Origin: Blautia argi | Lineage (GTDB): Bacteria; Bacillota; Clostridia; Lachnospirales; Lachnospiraceae | Direction of reading: 5' to 3' | Length of the DNA stretch: 64,000 bases | NCBI RefSeq assembly: GCF_003287895.1 | Contig: NZ_CP030280.1 | Location: forward strand, 536,001 to 600,000 | Part shown: in pieces, positions 55,251 to 63,551 of the stretch | Layout of the letters: each line of letters starts with the position of its first letter | How positions within the stretch are numbered: the first letter of the stretch is position 1 | Made by a program: the position numbers and the translations under genes | The notes under the pieces: generated by a model | The model's input: the letters and a program-made list of their open reading frames with translations, nothing else | What the model was told of the DNA's origin: nothing | Database searches by the model: none

Positions 55251-56609
55251 CTACTTTTTCAAAATGTCTTTCAAATCATTTAAGCCTTCCGTGGTTGTTA
55301 CCACGATTACGGTATCTCCTACCTGGATTCTGTCCTGTCCGTTAGGAATCAGAATGCTACCGTTTCGGTTAATGCAGGCAATTAAGAGGTTATCTCGCAG
55401 ATTTAGCTGGCTTAGAGGCACATCAGTAATGCAGGAGTTTTCCTTTACTGCAAATTCCAGAGCCTCTGCATGCCCGTCCAGAATATGGTACAGGGTTTCC
55501 ACATTGCTGCTGAGGGAATTTTCCATGGCGCGGACATAGCGGAGAATATAGTCTGCCGTAATATTTTTCGGGTAAATCACGCTTCCCAAATCCAGTTCTT
55601 CCACAATATCGTCAAATGCGATTCGAGTTACCTTGGTAATCAGCTTTGCGCTTGAGTTTTTCTTGGCAAACAGGGAGAGCAGGATATTTTCCTCGTCCAT
55701 GTTCGTGAGGGTTACAAAAGCCTCTGTCTGGGTAAGCCCTTCTTCCATAAGAAGCTTTTTGTCTGTGCCATCTCCGCAGATAATGGTGGTTTCCGGCAGA
55801 AGCTGGCTTAATTCTTCGCAGCGTGACCGTTTTGCTTCCACAATCCTTACGTCGATTTTCAGTTCTGACAAAAGAGTGGCAAGATAATAACCAAGAGTGC
55901 CGCCTCCTACAATCAGAGCATTTTTGACCTGATGGGTATGGACACCGATTTTTTTAAAAAATGCAGCGGAATTTTTAGGTGAAGCCACAATGGAAATGCG
56001 ATCCCCGTTTTGCAGTACAAAGTTACCGGAAGGAATGAATACCTCGTTATTTCTTTCTACACCACAGACCAGAATGCTGCATCTTGTTTTGTTTACCATT
56101 TCCATAATGGACAGTCCGCTCAGATGAAATTCGGGAAGCAGTTTAAATTTTAAAAGCTCCACTCTTCCTTTTGCAAAGGTATCCAGTTTAATGGCAGAAG
56201 GAAAGCGCAAAAGACGGGAAATTTCCATGGCAGCGGAATATTCCGGGTTGATAATCATAGAAATTCCCAGACTTTTCCGGATAAAGTTCCTTTCTTTATT
56301 GTAAATCGGATTACGGACGCGGGCAATGGTCTGGCATTTGCTTACTTTTTTGGCAATGACGCAGCAAAGCAGATTTAATTCATCAGAGCCGGTGACGGCA
56401 ATCAGCATATCCGCTTCTTCAATACCGGCCTCTGAAAGGACGTTGACACTGGAGCCATTTCCCGTGATGCCCATAACGTCAATCATTTCGGAAAGCTGCT
56501 GGATTTTTATCGGATTTGTGTCAATTACCACCAGTTCATGCTGTTCATAGCTGAGCTGTGCTGCAAGGGTACTTCCGATTTTACCGCAGCCCACAATTAT
56601 AATCTTCAT
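55251..56609 (-). CDS. trkA: Trk potassium system peripheral protein TrkA
   Basis: About 452 residues with two RCK halves, each a Rossmann NAD-binding part (MKIIIVGCGKIGSTLAAQL; ALIVGGGTLGYYLATLL) and a TrkA-C part. It senses NAD(H)/ATP and gates TrkH. The start at 56609 has GGAGG 5 bases before; an in-frame Met 4 codons earlier contains that ribosome site. Operon with trkH. Confidence 0.94.
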   Translation of the reverse strand: MKIIIVGCGKIGSTLAAQLSYEQHELVVIDTNPIKIQQLSEMIDVMGITGNGSSVNVLSEAGIEEADMLIAVTGSDELNLLCCVIAKKVSKCQTIARVRNPIYNKERNFIRKSLGISMIINPEYSAAMEISRLLRFPSAIKLDTFAKGRVELLKFKLLPEFHLSGLSIMEMVNKTRCSILVCGVERNNEVFIPSGNFVLQNGDRISIVASPKNSAAFFKKIGVHTHQVKNALIVGGGTLGYYLATLLSELKIDVRIVEAKRSRCEELSQLLPETTIICGDGTDKKLLMEEGLTQTEAFVTLTNMDEENILLSLFAKKNSSAKLITKVTRIAFDDIVEELDLGSVIYPKNITADYILRYVRAMENSLSSNVETLYHILDGHAEALEFAVKENSCITDVPLSQLNLRDNLLIACINRNGSILIPNGQDRIQVGDTVIVVTTTEGLNDLKDILKK

Positions 56610-56746
56610 AAGAACCTCCATAATATTAAGATTATATAAAAAATAGTAAGAAAAAGATAAAGATTATATAAAGTTCAAGGCTAATTATAACACTCCCTGT
56701 TTTATTTGCAATGAAAGAATTTTATTTTTCCTCTTTTCATTAAAAA

Positions 56747-56775
56747 TTGACAAGAAGAAGAGATTTTGGTATATC
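56747..56775 (+). promoter_or_regulatory. Promoter for DUF6472 gene
   Basis: TTGACA (56747-56752), 17 bases, TATATC (56770-56775), 36 bases before the start codon. The rest of the 200-bp gap to trkA is very AT-rich and presumably holds the trkA promoter on the other strand. Confidence 0.65.
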
Positions 56776-56810
56776 TAAAACATGCAGAATCAGGAAAAGG
56801 ACGTGGAATA

Positions 56811-57005
56811 ATGAAGAATAAAAAGAAACAGACAACAAGCTGTGAATACTGCAGCAATTATATTTATGATGAAGACTTCGGATACTATATCTGTGATGTG
56901 AATCTGGACGAAGATGAAATGAGTCGTTTTTTGTCAGATAGCTTTTATCGTTGTCCCTATTTTCAGATGAATGATGAATATAAGATTGTCAGAAAGCAGA
57001 TGTAG
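56811..57005 (+). CDS. DUF6472 family protein, small Cys protein
   Basis: 64 residues with four cysteines (SCEYCSNY, YYICDVNL, YRCPYF) likely to bind a metal, and an acidic middle. This matches DUF6472, a small Clostridia family of unknown role. The start is ATG 56811; the frame is open for 15 codons upstream but these overlap the promoter. The next gene, proA, is 84 bases away. Confidence 0.75.
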   Translation: MKNKKKQTTSCEYCSNYIYDEDFGYYICDVNLDEDEMSRFLSDSFYRCPYFQMNDEYKIVRKQM

Positions 57006-57089
57006 ATTGCATAACAGAGAAAATACCTATATAATAGGAACATCTACTTTAAAGAAACAGAGTGAAAACAGGAGAAAGGGCGGTAGAAT

Positions 57090-58376
57090 ATGAATATCAG
57101 AGAAGAAGTGAAAAGAATGAAAGCAGACAGTCCCCAAATGGCTGCGCTGTCTTTGGAAATGAGAAACCGGGCGCTTGAAGAAACAGCCCGTGAGCTGGAG
57201 AGCAGAAAAGAAGAGATTTTTGCCGCCAATGCAAGAGATTTACAGGCGGCAGAAGAAGCAAATCTGCCTCCTTCTGTGCAGAAAAGACTGAAATTTGACG
57301 AGCATAAGCTCCTGGACGTGGTAAAGGGAATCCGGGAACTGGAAAAGCTTTCAGACCCATTAGCCCAGGTACAGCTTGCCAGACAATTGGACGAGAATCT
57401 CAACCTGTATCGGGTATCCTGCCCTATTGGGGTTATTGGTATTATTTTTGAAGCAAGACCTGATGCTCTGGTGCAGATTTCCGCTCTTTGCATTAAAAGC
57501 GGTAACTGTGCAGTGTTAAAAGGCGGAAAGGAAACCGCTGCCACTAATAAGGTACTGTTTGAAATTATTTATCAGACCGTAGTGGGCTGCGGTCTGCCAA
57601 AGGGCTGTCTTTTGCAGGCAGAACAGCACCAGGAGATTGATGAGCTGCTGTCCTGCCATGACTGTGTGGATTTGCTCATTCCAAGAGGATCCAATTCATT
57701 TGTGCAGTATATTATGAACCATACAAAAATTCCGGTTATGGGACATGCGGACGGGGTGTGCCATATTTATGTAGATGAGGATTACGACATGGAAAAAGCG
57801 CTGCCCGTGGTGGTGGACGCAAAAACCCAGTATACCGCTGCCTGCAATACCATGGAAACATTGCTGGTACACAGGAATATTGCAGAGGAATTTCTCCCGG
57901 AAGCAGCCAAAGCCCTTACAGAGGCAGGAGTGAAGTTCCGGGGAACAGAGGAGGTAAGCCGGTACATAGACTGCGAAGTCATGGAAGAGGAAGAATTTCA
58001 CACCGAGTATCTGGATCTCATGCTGTCCGTAAAGCTGGTAGACAGTCTGGAGGAGGCAATCACGCATATTAATACCTATGGCTCTCATCATACAGACTGC
58101 ATTCTTACGGAAAACAGCCGACATGCAGAAAGATTTATGCAGCTTGTAGATTCCGCAGGGGTTTACCAAAACTGCTCCACCAGATTTGCCGATGGCTTTC
58201 GCTATGGATTTGGCGCGGAAGTTGGGATCAGTACAGGGAAAATTCATGCCAGAGGTCCTGTGGGTCTGGAAGGTCTGGTGACTTATAAGTATAAACTCTA
58301 TGGACAGGGGCAGATTGTGGCAGACTATGCAGAGGGGAGAAAAACTTTCCATTTTCAGGAATTGAGCGAGGAGTGA
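57090..58376 (+). CDS. proA: Glutamate-5-semialdehyde dehydrogenase
   Basis: 428 residues, second step of proline synthesis: reduces gamma-glutamyl phosphate with NADPH. The catalytic Cys is in QYTAACNTMETLLVH; other motifs are FEARPDALVQISALCIKSGN and ASTRFADG-type NCSTRFADGFRYGFGAEVGI. Full length. The kinase gene proB is not adjacent in this window. It ends with TGA overlapping a GTG of the next frame. Confidence 0.95.
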   Translation: MNIREEVKRMKADSPQMAALSLEMRNRALEETARELESRKEEIFAANARDLQAAEEANLPPSVQKRLKFDEHKLLDVVKGIRELEKLSDPLAQVQLARQLDENLNLYRVSCPIGVIGIIFEARPDALVQISALCIKSGNCAVLKGGKETAATNKVLFEIIYQTVVGCGLPKGCLLQAEQHQEIDELLSCHDCVDLLIPRGSNSFVQYIMNHTKIPVMGHADGVCHIYVDEDYDMEKALPVVVDAKTQYTAACNTMETLLVHRNIAEEFLPEAAKALTEAGVKFRGTEEVSRYIDCEVMEEEEFHTEYLDLMLSVKLVDSLEEAITHINTYGSHHTDCILTENSRHAERFMQLVDSAGVYQNCSTRFADGFRYGFGAEVGISTGKIHARGPVGLEGLVTYKYKLYGQGQIVADYAEGRKTFHFQELSEE

Positions 58377-58381
58377 AACAG

Positions 58382-59152
58382 ATGAGAAAAGCCGGGTGTA
58401 TCTTAAAAAGTCTGCTTCCCATGTTTTTCTGGCTGGGGCTTCAGAGTACTGTCACCAGCCTGTTTCTTTTGATGGGAATGACAATTTTGGGGAAGGACAG
58501 CTCCTGGATTCTGACAGGAGAACTTCCCTATGTGATATCCATTCTTGCAAATGCCGTGACTTTTGCAGCAGGATATATCTGGCTGCAAAAAAGAGAAAAG
58601 CAGGAGAAAGGGAAAATAACCCCTTTTTCCATGGCAGCTCTGCTGTTTTTAGGTCTGACGCTGCAGCTTTTTTTCAGTCTGCTTCTTTCAGGGGCAGATA
58701 TGCTGTTTCCAAAAGCCATGGAGGAGTACGGAAAGGTGCTTGAAAACCTGGGTATGCTGGCTCCCTCTTTTTTTTCTGTTCTCTATACAGCCCTTCTGGC
58801 GCCTTTGGCTGAGGAAGCAGTCTTTCGTGGACTGACCCTTGGAATTTTAGAGAAAGAGTTTTCTTTTGCCCTGGCCAATGTTTTTCAGGCGGTTCTTTTT
58901 GCATTCATGCACGGCAATGCAGTGCAGTCCTCTTATGCCTTTGTTATAGGGCTGCTTCTGGGATACCTTGTAAAGAAATACAGAACGTTGTGGGCTGGTA
59001 TCTGGTGTCACATGGCGGTAAACGCTTCAGGGCTGCTGGTGGGAAATCTGGACATATGCGGAATGTGTATTTTACTGGCAGTGAGTTTGTGCATATTGTA
59101 TGGTTTTGTCACAGTAGATGGAAAAAAAACGAAAAACAGGGAGCGTTATTAG
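58382..59152 (+). CDS. CPBP-family intramembrane metalloprotease
   Basis: About 256 residues and roughly seven membrane helices. The active-site motifs are EEAVFRG (Glu-Glu-x3-Arg), FAFMHGNAVQ and WAGIWCHMAVNASG, the usual CPBP (CAAX protease/bacteriocin-processing) set. The start is placed at ATG 58382 with AGGAG 8 bases before; a GTG at 58373 overlaps the proA stop. Substrate unknown; roles include peptide maturation or immunity. Confidence 0.88.
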   Translation: MRKAGCILKSLLPMFFWLGLQSTVTSLFLLMGMTILGKDSSWILTGELPYVISILANAVTFAAGYIWLQKREKQEKGKITPFSMAALLFLGLTLQLFFSLLLSGADMLFPKAMEEYGKVLENLGMLAPSFFSVLYTALLAPLAEEAVFRGLTLGILEKEFSFALANVFQAVLFAFMHGNAVQSSYAFVIGLLLGYLVKKYRTLWAGIWCHMAVNASGLLVGNLDICGMCILLAVSLCILYGFVTVDGKKTKNRERY

Positions 59153-59307
59153 GAAAAATGCTGTGAAAAAACTATAGAAAAACAGCAAAAATTCAAGTAA
59201 AACATTGATAGTGCAAACAAACAAGCAGATAGTATAAATACATTTGTGCAAAATTGTACTATTATAGAGTCACAAGAAAGAACGATGAACGATAGGAGGA
59301 ATTTCTC

Positions 59308-60633
59308 ATGAAAAAGAAAATTTTAAGTGCGGTTCTTTGTGTTATGATGGCTGGATCTCTGGCAGCCTGCGGCGGTGGAGATAATGCTGCTTCCGGTGGT
59401 TCAGACAGCGCAAAGAAAGAAGAAGGCGGAAAAGAACTGGTTTACTGGTCCATGTGGAGTGAAGAAGAACCACAGGCAAAGGTAATCAAAGAGGCAGTTG
59501 ACAAATACACAGAAGATACAGGCGTTAAAGTTGACGTTCAGTTTAAAGGACGTAATGGTCAGCGTGAAGGCTTACAGCCGGCTCTTGATGCAAAACAGAC
59601 CATCGACCTGTTTGATGAGGACGTAAACCGTGTCAATGGTTCCTGGGGCAAATACCTGATGGATTTGGAAGAACTGGCAAAAGACTATGAAACAGAACAT
59701 GGAAGTGAAACACTGTTCAAGATTGCCCGCAATGCAGGTGGTGGAACACTGAAATCCATTCCGTATCAGCCTTCTATCTTTGGCTTCTTCTACAATCAGA
59801 CATTATTTGACAAAGCAGGAATCGAGGCTGCACCTACTACATGGGAAGAATTCGATGCGGCTTGTGGAAAATTAAAAGATGCAGGCATCACACCAATCAC
59901 AGGTGATACTACATATATGACTTCCTTCATGGGATATCATTTAGGACGTTATCTTGGACAGGACGGTGTAAAAGCATTAGTAAACGATCCGGCAATTCAG
60001 GAAAAAATAGATGCAGGTGAAGTAGAAGATGTAAATTGGGACGACCCAAGAGTATTACAGGCGGCAAAAGATATCGAAGACTTTGCAAAGAAGGGCTACT
60101 TCTCAGAAAACATTGCATCTAACGTATATCCTGCAGGACAGAATCAGGAATTTGCACCAGGAGAAGCAGCAATTATTATTTGTGGTTCCTGGCTGCCAAA
60201 CGAAATTAAAGCTTCAGCAGCAGAAGACCTTACATGGGGTTACTTCAATTATCCATCTGTCAAAGACGGAACAGATGACAACACAGCAAATAACATTGCA
60301 AACCAGGTATTTGCAATCAATAAAGATTCCAAAATGGCAGAAGAAGCTATGGAATTAATTACTTATATCACAACAGGCGACTTTGATAAGAAGATGACAG
60401 AACAATCTCTGTCCATTCCTGCTGATAAAGCAAATGCAGATGCTTGGCCGGAAGAACTGGCAGCTGTAAAACCTGGATTTGAAGCAACAGGTACTTTCTA
60501 TGACTGGGCTGTAGGCGCTGAAAACAATGGTGACCTCACACCTGTATTAAACGAAAATACAGTAAAACTCATGGCTGGCGACATGTCTGCTGATGACTTT
60601 GTAAAATCCTGTAAATCAGCAGCAGGAGAATAA
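59308..60633 (+). CDS. Sugar ABC transporter, substrate-binding lipoprotein
   Basis: 441 residues, CUT1 family 1 binding protein. Signal peptide with lipobox SLAACGGG (lipid-anchored Cys about 21). The mature part starts with a flexible Gly/Ser/Ala-rich tether, then LVYWSMWSEEEPQAKVI. Later motifs: YQPSIFGFFYNQTLFDKAGI. AGGAGG lies before ATG 59308. The 155-bp leader is AT-rich, with TATAAA at 59233 but no clear -35. A hairpin at 60680 lies between this gene and its permeases, suggesting extra binding-protein mRNA. Confidence 0.93.
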   Translation: MKKKILSAVLCVMMAGSLAACGGGDNAASGGSDSAKKEEGGKELVYWSMWSEEEPQAKVIKEAVDKYTEDTGVKVDVQFKGRNGQREGLQPALDAKQTIDLFDEDVNRVNGSWGKYLMDLEELAKDYETEHGSETLFKIARNAGGGTLKSIPYQPSIFGFFYNQTLFDKAGIEAAPTTWEEFDAACGKLKDAGITPITGDTTYMTSFMGYHLGRYLGQDGVKALVNDPAIQEKIDAGEVEDVNWDDPRVLQAAKDIEDFAKKGYFSENIASNVYPAGQNQEFAPGEAAIIICGSWLPNEIKASAAEDLTWGYFNYPSVKDGTDDNTANNIANQVFAINKDSKMAEEAMELITYITTGDFDKKMTEQSLSIPADKANADAWPEELAAVKPGFEATGTFYDWAVGAENNGDLTPVLNENTVKLMAGDMSADDFVKSCKSAAGE

Positions 60634-60679
60634 ATAATTCTTTTGACAGCTAAGTAGATACGTTAATGAAGTATAGCAG

Positions 60680-60720
60680 ATATGGTGGCATGAGCGTATA
60701 GCGCGCTGCCACCATATTTT
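60680..60720 (+). terminator. Intercistronic hairpin, partial terminator
   Basis: A perfect 11-bp stem ATATGGTGGCA with its complement (60680-60690 and 60707-60717), then four T. It lies between the binding-protein and permease genes and probably stops or stabilises part of the transcripts, giving more binding protein than permease. Confidence 0.65.
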
Positions 60721-60739
60721 GATTTAAGGAGATACCCTC

Positions 60740-61645
60740 ATGAAAAAAAATAAAGGAATGATAATTGGTTTTCTTACGCCGGCAGTTTTAATTTTCCTGG
60801 CTGTATTCTTCTATCCTATTGTCAGAACAGTTGTCATGAGTTTCTTTAAAATAGACTCTGTTACAGACAGTATGGATTTATGGAAATTTGTGGGCATTGA
60901 AAACTATCAGAAATTATTTGCAACAGATATTTTCAGAACCTCTATGGTTAATATTGGAAAGATTTGGCTTTTGGGCGGAATTGTTGTTATGACAGTTTCT
61001 TTGCTTTTTGCAGTTATTTTGACCAGCGGAATCAGAGGAAAAAAAGTTTTCCGTGCCATTATCTATTTACCGAATATTGTAAGTGCAGTCGCGCTTGCAA
61101 CTATGTGGCTTCAGTATGTATACAGCCCGAAATTTGGTCTTCTGAAAAATGTATTAGATGCGCTGGGGCTGCATGAACTGGCGAAAACGCAGTGGACAGC
61201 GCCGGATCATGTATTCTGGGCATTATTGTTTGCATATTGTTTTGGAATGATTGGTTATCATATGCTTATCTGGATGAGCGGCATTGAACGAATCAGCCCT
61301 GATTTTTACGAAGCGGCAACTCTGGACGGTGCAAACAAATTTAACCAGTTCCGTTACATGACATTACCTTTGTTAAAAGGTGTGTTTAAAACAAATATTA
61401 CTATGTGGTCTGTAAGTACAGCCGGCTTCTTTGTATGGTCACAGTTGTTCTCCTCTGTTACGGCAAATAAAGCAACCATTGTTCCTGTACAGTATATGTA
61501 TTCTCAGATTTTCGGTGCAGGAAATGCGGTAACAGAACGTAATGCAGGATATGGTGCAGCGATTGGTATTATTCTTTGTATCTGCGTAGTATTAATCTTT
61601 ACGATTTGTAATGCGTTCATCAAAGATGATGATTTGGAATTTTAG
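60740..61645 (+). CDS. Sugar ABC transporter permease (MalF type)
   Basis: 301 residues, six membrane helices, EAA loop EAATLDGANKFNQFRYMTLP. AAGGAG precedes ATG 60740. Partner of the binding protein at 59308; 17 bases before the second permease. Confidence 0.93.
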   Translation: MKKNKGMIIGFLTPAVLIFLAVFFYPIVRTVVMSFFKIDSVTDSMDLWKFVGIENYQKLFATDIFRTSMVNIGKIWLLGGIVVMTVSLLFAVILTSGIRGKKVFRAIIYLPNIVSAVALATMWLQYVYSPKFGLLKNVLDALGLHELAKTQWTAPDHVFWALLFAYCFGMIGYHMLIWMSGIERISPDFYEAATLDGANKFNQFRYMTLPLLKGVFKTNITMWSVSTAGFFVWSQLFSSVTANKATIVPVQYMYSQIFGAGNAVTERNAGYGAAIGIILCICVVLIFTICNAFIKDDDLEF

Positions 61646-61662
61646 AAGGGAGGAACAGTTTT

Positions 61663-62544
61663 ATGGCAAAAGAAAAGAAAGTCGTTAAAGATAAAATCAA
61701 CTGGAAAAAAGAATTAAAACTTGCTCCCGGATATATTATCATTATTTTATGGGTAGCATTTACATTAATGCTTCTGGGCTGGATTATTGCAGCAAGTTTA
61801 TCTACAACCCCGGATATTTTTGCGGGAAAAGCTTTGAAGTTCCCAACAGGTCTTCACTTTGAAAACTATGCAAAGGCATGGGGTTCAGGCGGTGTGGCAA
61901 CCTTCTTTATGAATTCATTGCTTTACTCTGTAGTAGCCTGTACATTATTGATTCTGATTTGTGCACCGGCAGCATATGTGTTGGCAAGATTTACCTTTTT
62001 AGGAAACAAGATTATTCAGACAAGTTTTGTTTCTGCTATGGGCGTTCCCATTACTATGATTGTGCTTCCACTGTTCTGTCTGGTAGCAAATATGGGAATT
62101 CTGAACAATGTGGCGGCAAGTAAGGTGACTTTGATTTTCCTGTATATTGGAATTAATATTCCTTATACAACGATTTTCCTCCTGACCTTTTTTGCAAACC
62201 TGTCCAGAACTTATGAGGAAGCAGCAGCCATTGACGGCTGTCCTCCGGTAAAAACTTTCTGGAAGATTATGTTCCCCATGGCACAGTCCGGTATTGTAAC
62301 AGTTACTATTTTTAACTTTATTAATATCTGGAATGAGTATTTCCTGTCATTAATTTTTGCAAACAGCGACGAACTTCGTCCTGTAGCGGTAGGTCTGTAT
62401 GGTATGTTGCAGTCCATGCAGTATACAGGAAACTGGGCAGGTATGTTTGCAGCAGTTGTTATTGTATTCCTGCCAACCTTTATTCTGTATATTTTCCTGT
62501 CTGAGAAAATTATCGGCGGTGTTACCGGCGGTATTAAAGGCTGA
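61663..62544 (+). CDS. Sugar ABC transporter permease (MalG type)
   Basis: 293 residues, six membrane helices, EAA loop EEAAAIDGCPPVKTFWKIMF. GGGAGGA precedes ATG 61663. It completes the second CUT1 transporter; no ATPase is encoded here. A strong terminator follows. Confidence 0.93.
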   Translation: MAKEKKVVKDKINWKKELKLAPGYIIIILWVAFTLMLLGWIIAASLSTTPDIFAGKALKFPTGLHFENYAKAWGSGGVATFFMNSLLYSVVACTLLILICAPAAYVLARFTFLGNKIIQTSFVSAMGVPITMIVLPLFCLVANMGILNNVAASKVTLIFLYIGINIPYTTIFLLTFFANLSRTYEEAAAIDGCPPVKTFWKIMFPMAQSGIVTVTIFNFINIWNEYFLSLIFANSDELRPVAVGLYGMLQSMQYTGNWAGMFAAVVIVFLPTFILYIFLSEKIIGGVTGGIKG

Positions 62545-62568
62545 TTTAAAATTTATTTTTCATATGAG

Positions 62569-62621
62569 AACGCCCCTTTGGCAAATTTCTTTGAAGAAGT
62601 TGCCAAAGGGGCGTTTTTTTA
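62569..62621 (+). terminator. Strong terminator of the second sugar transporter
   Basis: A perfect 16-bp stem AACGCCCCTTTGGCAA with its complement, 18-base loop and T7 run. Its T tract directly abuts the promoter of the XRE regulator. Confidence 0.94.
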
Positions 62622-62628
62622 AAATGTA

Positions 62629-62687
62629 TTGACAACTTTCTTTGTCATATGTTAAGATGATGACAAGAAAAGTTGTCATTATGACAA
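62629..62687 (+). promoter_or_regulatory. XRE promoter with doubled palindromic operators
   Basis: TTGACA (62629-62634), 17 bases, TTAAGA (62652-62657). Two operators of identical form, TGACAA-N6-TTGTCA, lie at 62630-62647 (covering the -35) and 62661-62678 (just after the -10), with centres 31 bp or three helical turns apart. The second shares an arm with a third palindrome TTGTCAT-T-ATGACAA (62673-62687). This layout strongly suggests tight self-repression by the XRE protein downstream. Confidence 0.75.
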
Positions 62688-62738
62688 GGAAACAAGTCAT
62701 AAAATGCTTTTATAAAAAAGGAAAGGGAGAACAGGAAA

Positions 62739-62960
62739 ATGCCGCTATACAATCGCTTGAAAGAATACAGGGCAAGATTGGGTATCAACCAACAGGAGTT
62801 GGGAAAACGGGTTGGTGCTTCCAGACAGACTATCAGTTTAATTGAAAGAGGAGATTATTCTCCGTCTGTGACACTTGCTCTGCGAATTGCCAGGGAATGC
62901 TGCGTAACTGTGGAGGATATATTTCAGTATGAGGAGGACGAAGAAAATGAAGAAGAATAA
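62739..62960 (+). CDS. XRE-family helix-turn-helix regulator
   Basis: 73 residues, essentially one HTH_3 domain: RARLGINQQELGKRVGASRQ then TISLIERGDYSPSVTLALRI, with an acidic tail. This YozG/immR-like mini-regulator type is often paired with a small membrane protein. GGGAG precedes ATG 62739. The 3' end overlaps the next gene by 14 bases. Confidence 0.9.
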   Translation: MPLYNRLKEYRARLGINQQELGKRVGASRQTISLIERGDYSPSVTLALRIARECCVTVEDIFQYEEDEENEEE

Positions 62961-63454
62961 GGTAAGAAAAGAAACTGATAAAAAGACAGCGGTGATGCAG
63001 CTGGTGATTATGGCGTTGATTGGTGCAGTGATAGGAGGGACAGGTTCGATTATTTTTGTTTTTTGGGGAGAAGATGTAGGACATATGCTGAGCCAGATGT
63101 CCAAATATCTTACTGGAGCAGCTTCCTGGGTATTGATGTTCCTGAGCTTGTTTCTGATGGTGGCAGCACCTCTGTGTGTAAGAAACATAAAGGAAAGACT
63201 GGATAATTGGCATCAGGAGGAGGAAGAGGAGGCAGAAAAGCTGCAGCAGTATATGGAAAGAGTGCAGATGTTTCTGGCAATTTTCATGAATGTAACCATG
63301 TGTATCTGCGGAATCGCTCTGGCAGATCTTGCCATGTATCTGCCCGGATTTACAGCGTTTCTGTTATGCATTACGGAAGTACAGTGAAGTGGAAGGATAT
63401 CAAGAAGATGAAATAAAGAATCCCATTTATAAGGATAAAAAGGGCGCTGCATAA
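62947..63454 (+). pseudogene. Small membrane protein (DUF3169-like), probable frameshift
   Basis: From ATG 62947 the frame runs 146 residues to 63387: two membrane helices in the first half (VIMALIGAVIGGTGSIIFVF; AASWVLMFLSLFLMVAAPLC), a Glu-rich coil, and more hydrophobic segments. It ends ITEVQ-stop. Another frame continues across the stop as LRKYSEVEGYQEDEIKNPIY to 63454, which looks like a natural continuation, so a one-base shift near 63355-63370 is likely. Compared with DUF3169 proteins paired with XRE regulators (about 220-240 residues) it is short. Family assignment is tentative. Confidence 0.5.
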
Positions 63455-63541
63455 ATACATACCTGAAATTCTCCATTGCTGATATACAGCTCCATAGGAA
63501 GAATTTGTTCTGTAGTGTTATGCAGCACCTTTGTTTTCCTT
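63440..63541. terminator. Long inverted repeat between convergent genes
   Basis: AAGGGCGCTGCATAA (63440-63454) pairs with TTATGCAGCACCTT (63518-63531) across about 63 bases. T-rich stretches lie outside each arm (GTTTTCCTT on plus; CCCTTTTTATCC on minus), so it may end both the membrane-protein and nagB transcripts. The loop holds no recognised element. Confidence 0.45.
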
Positions 63542-63551
63542 CAGAAAGGTA

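Noticed and set aside
59153..59307. Catabolite-control (cre) site before the second binding protein
   Set aside because: No stretch matches the cre pattern well enough by eye.
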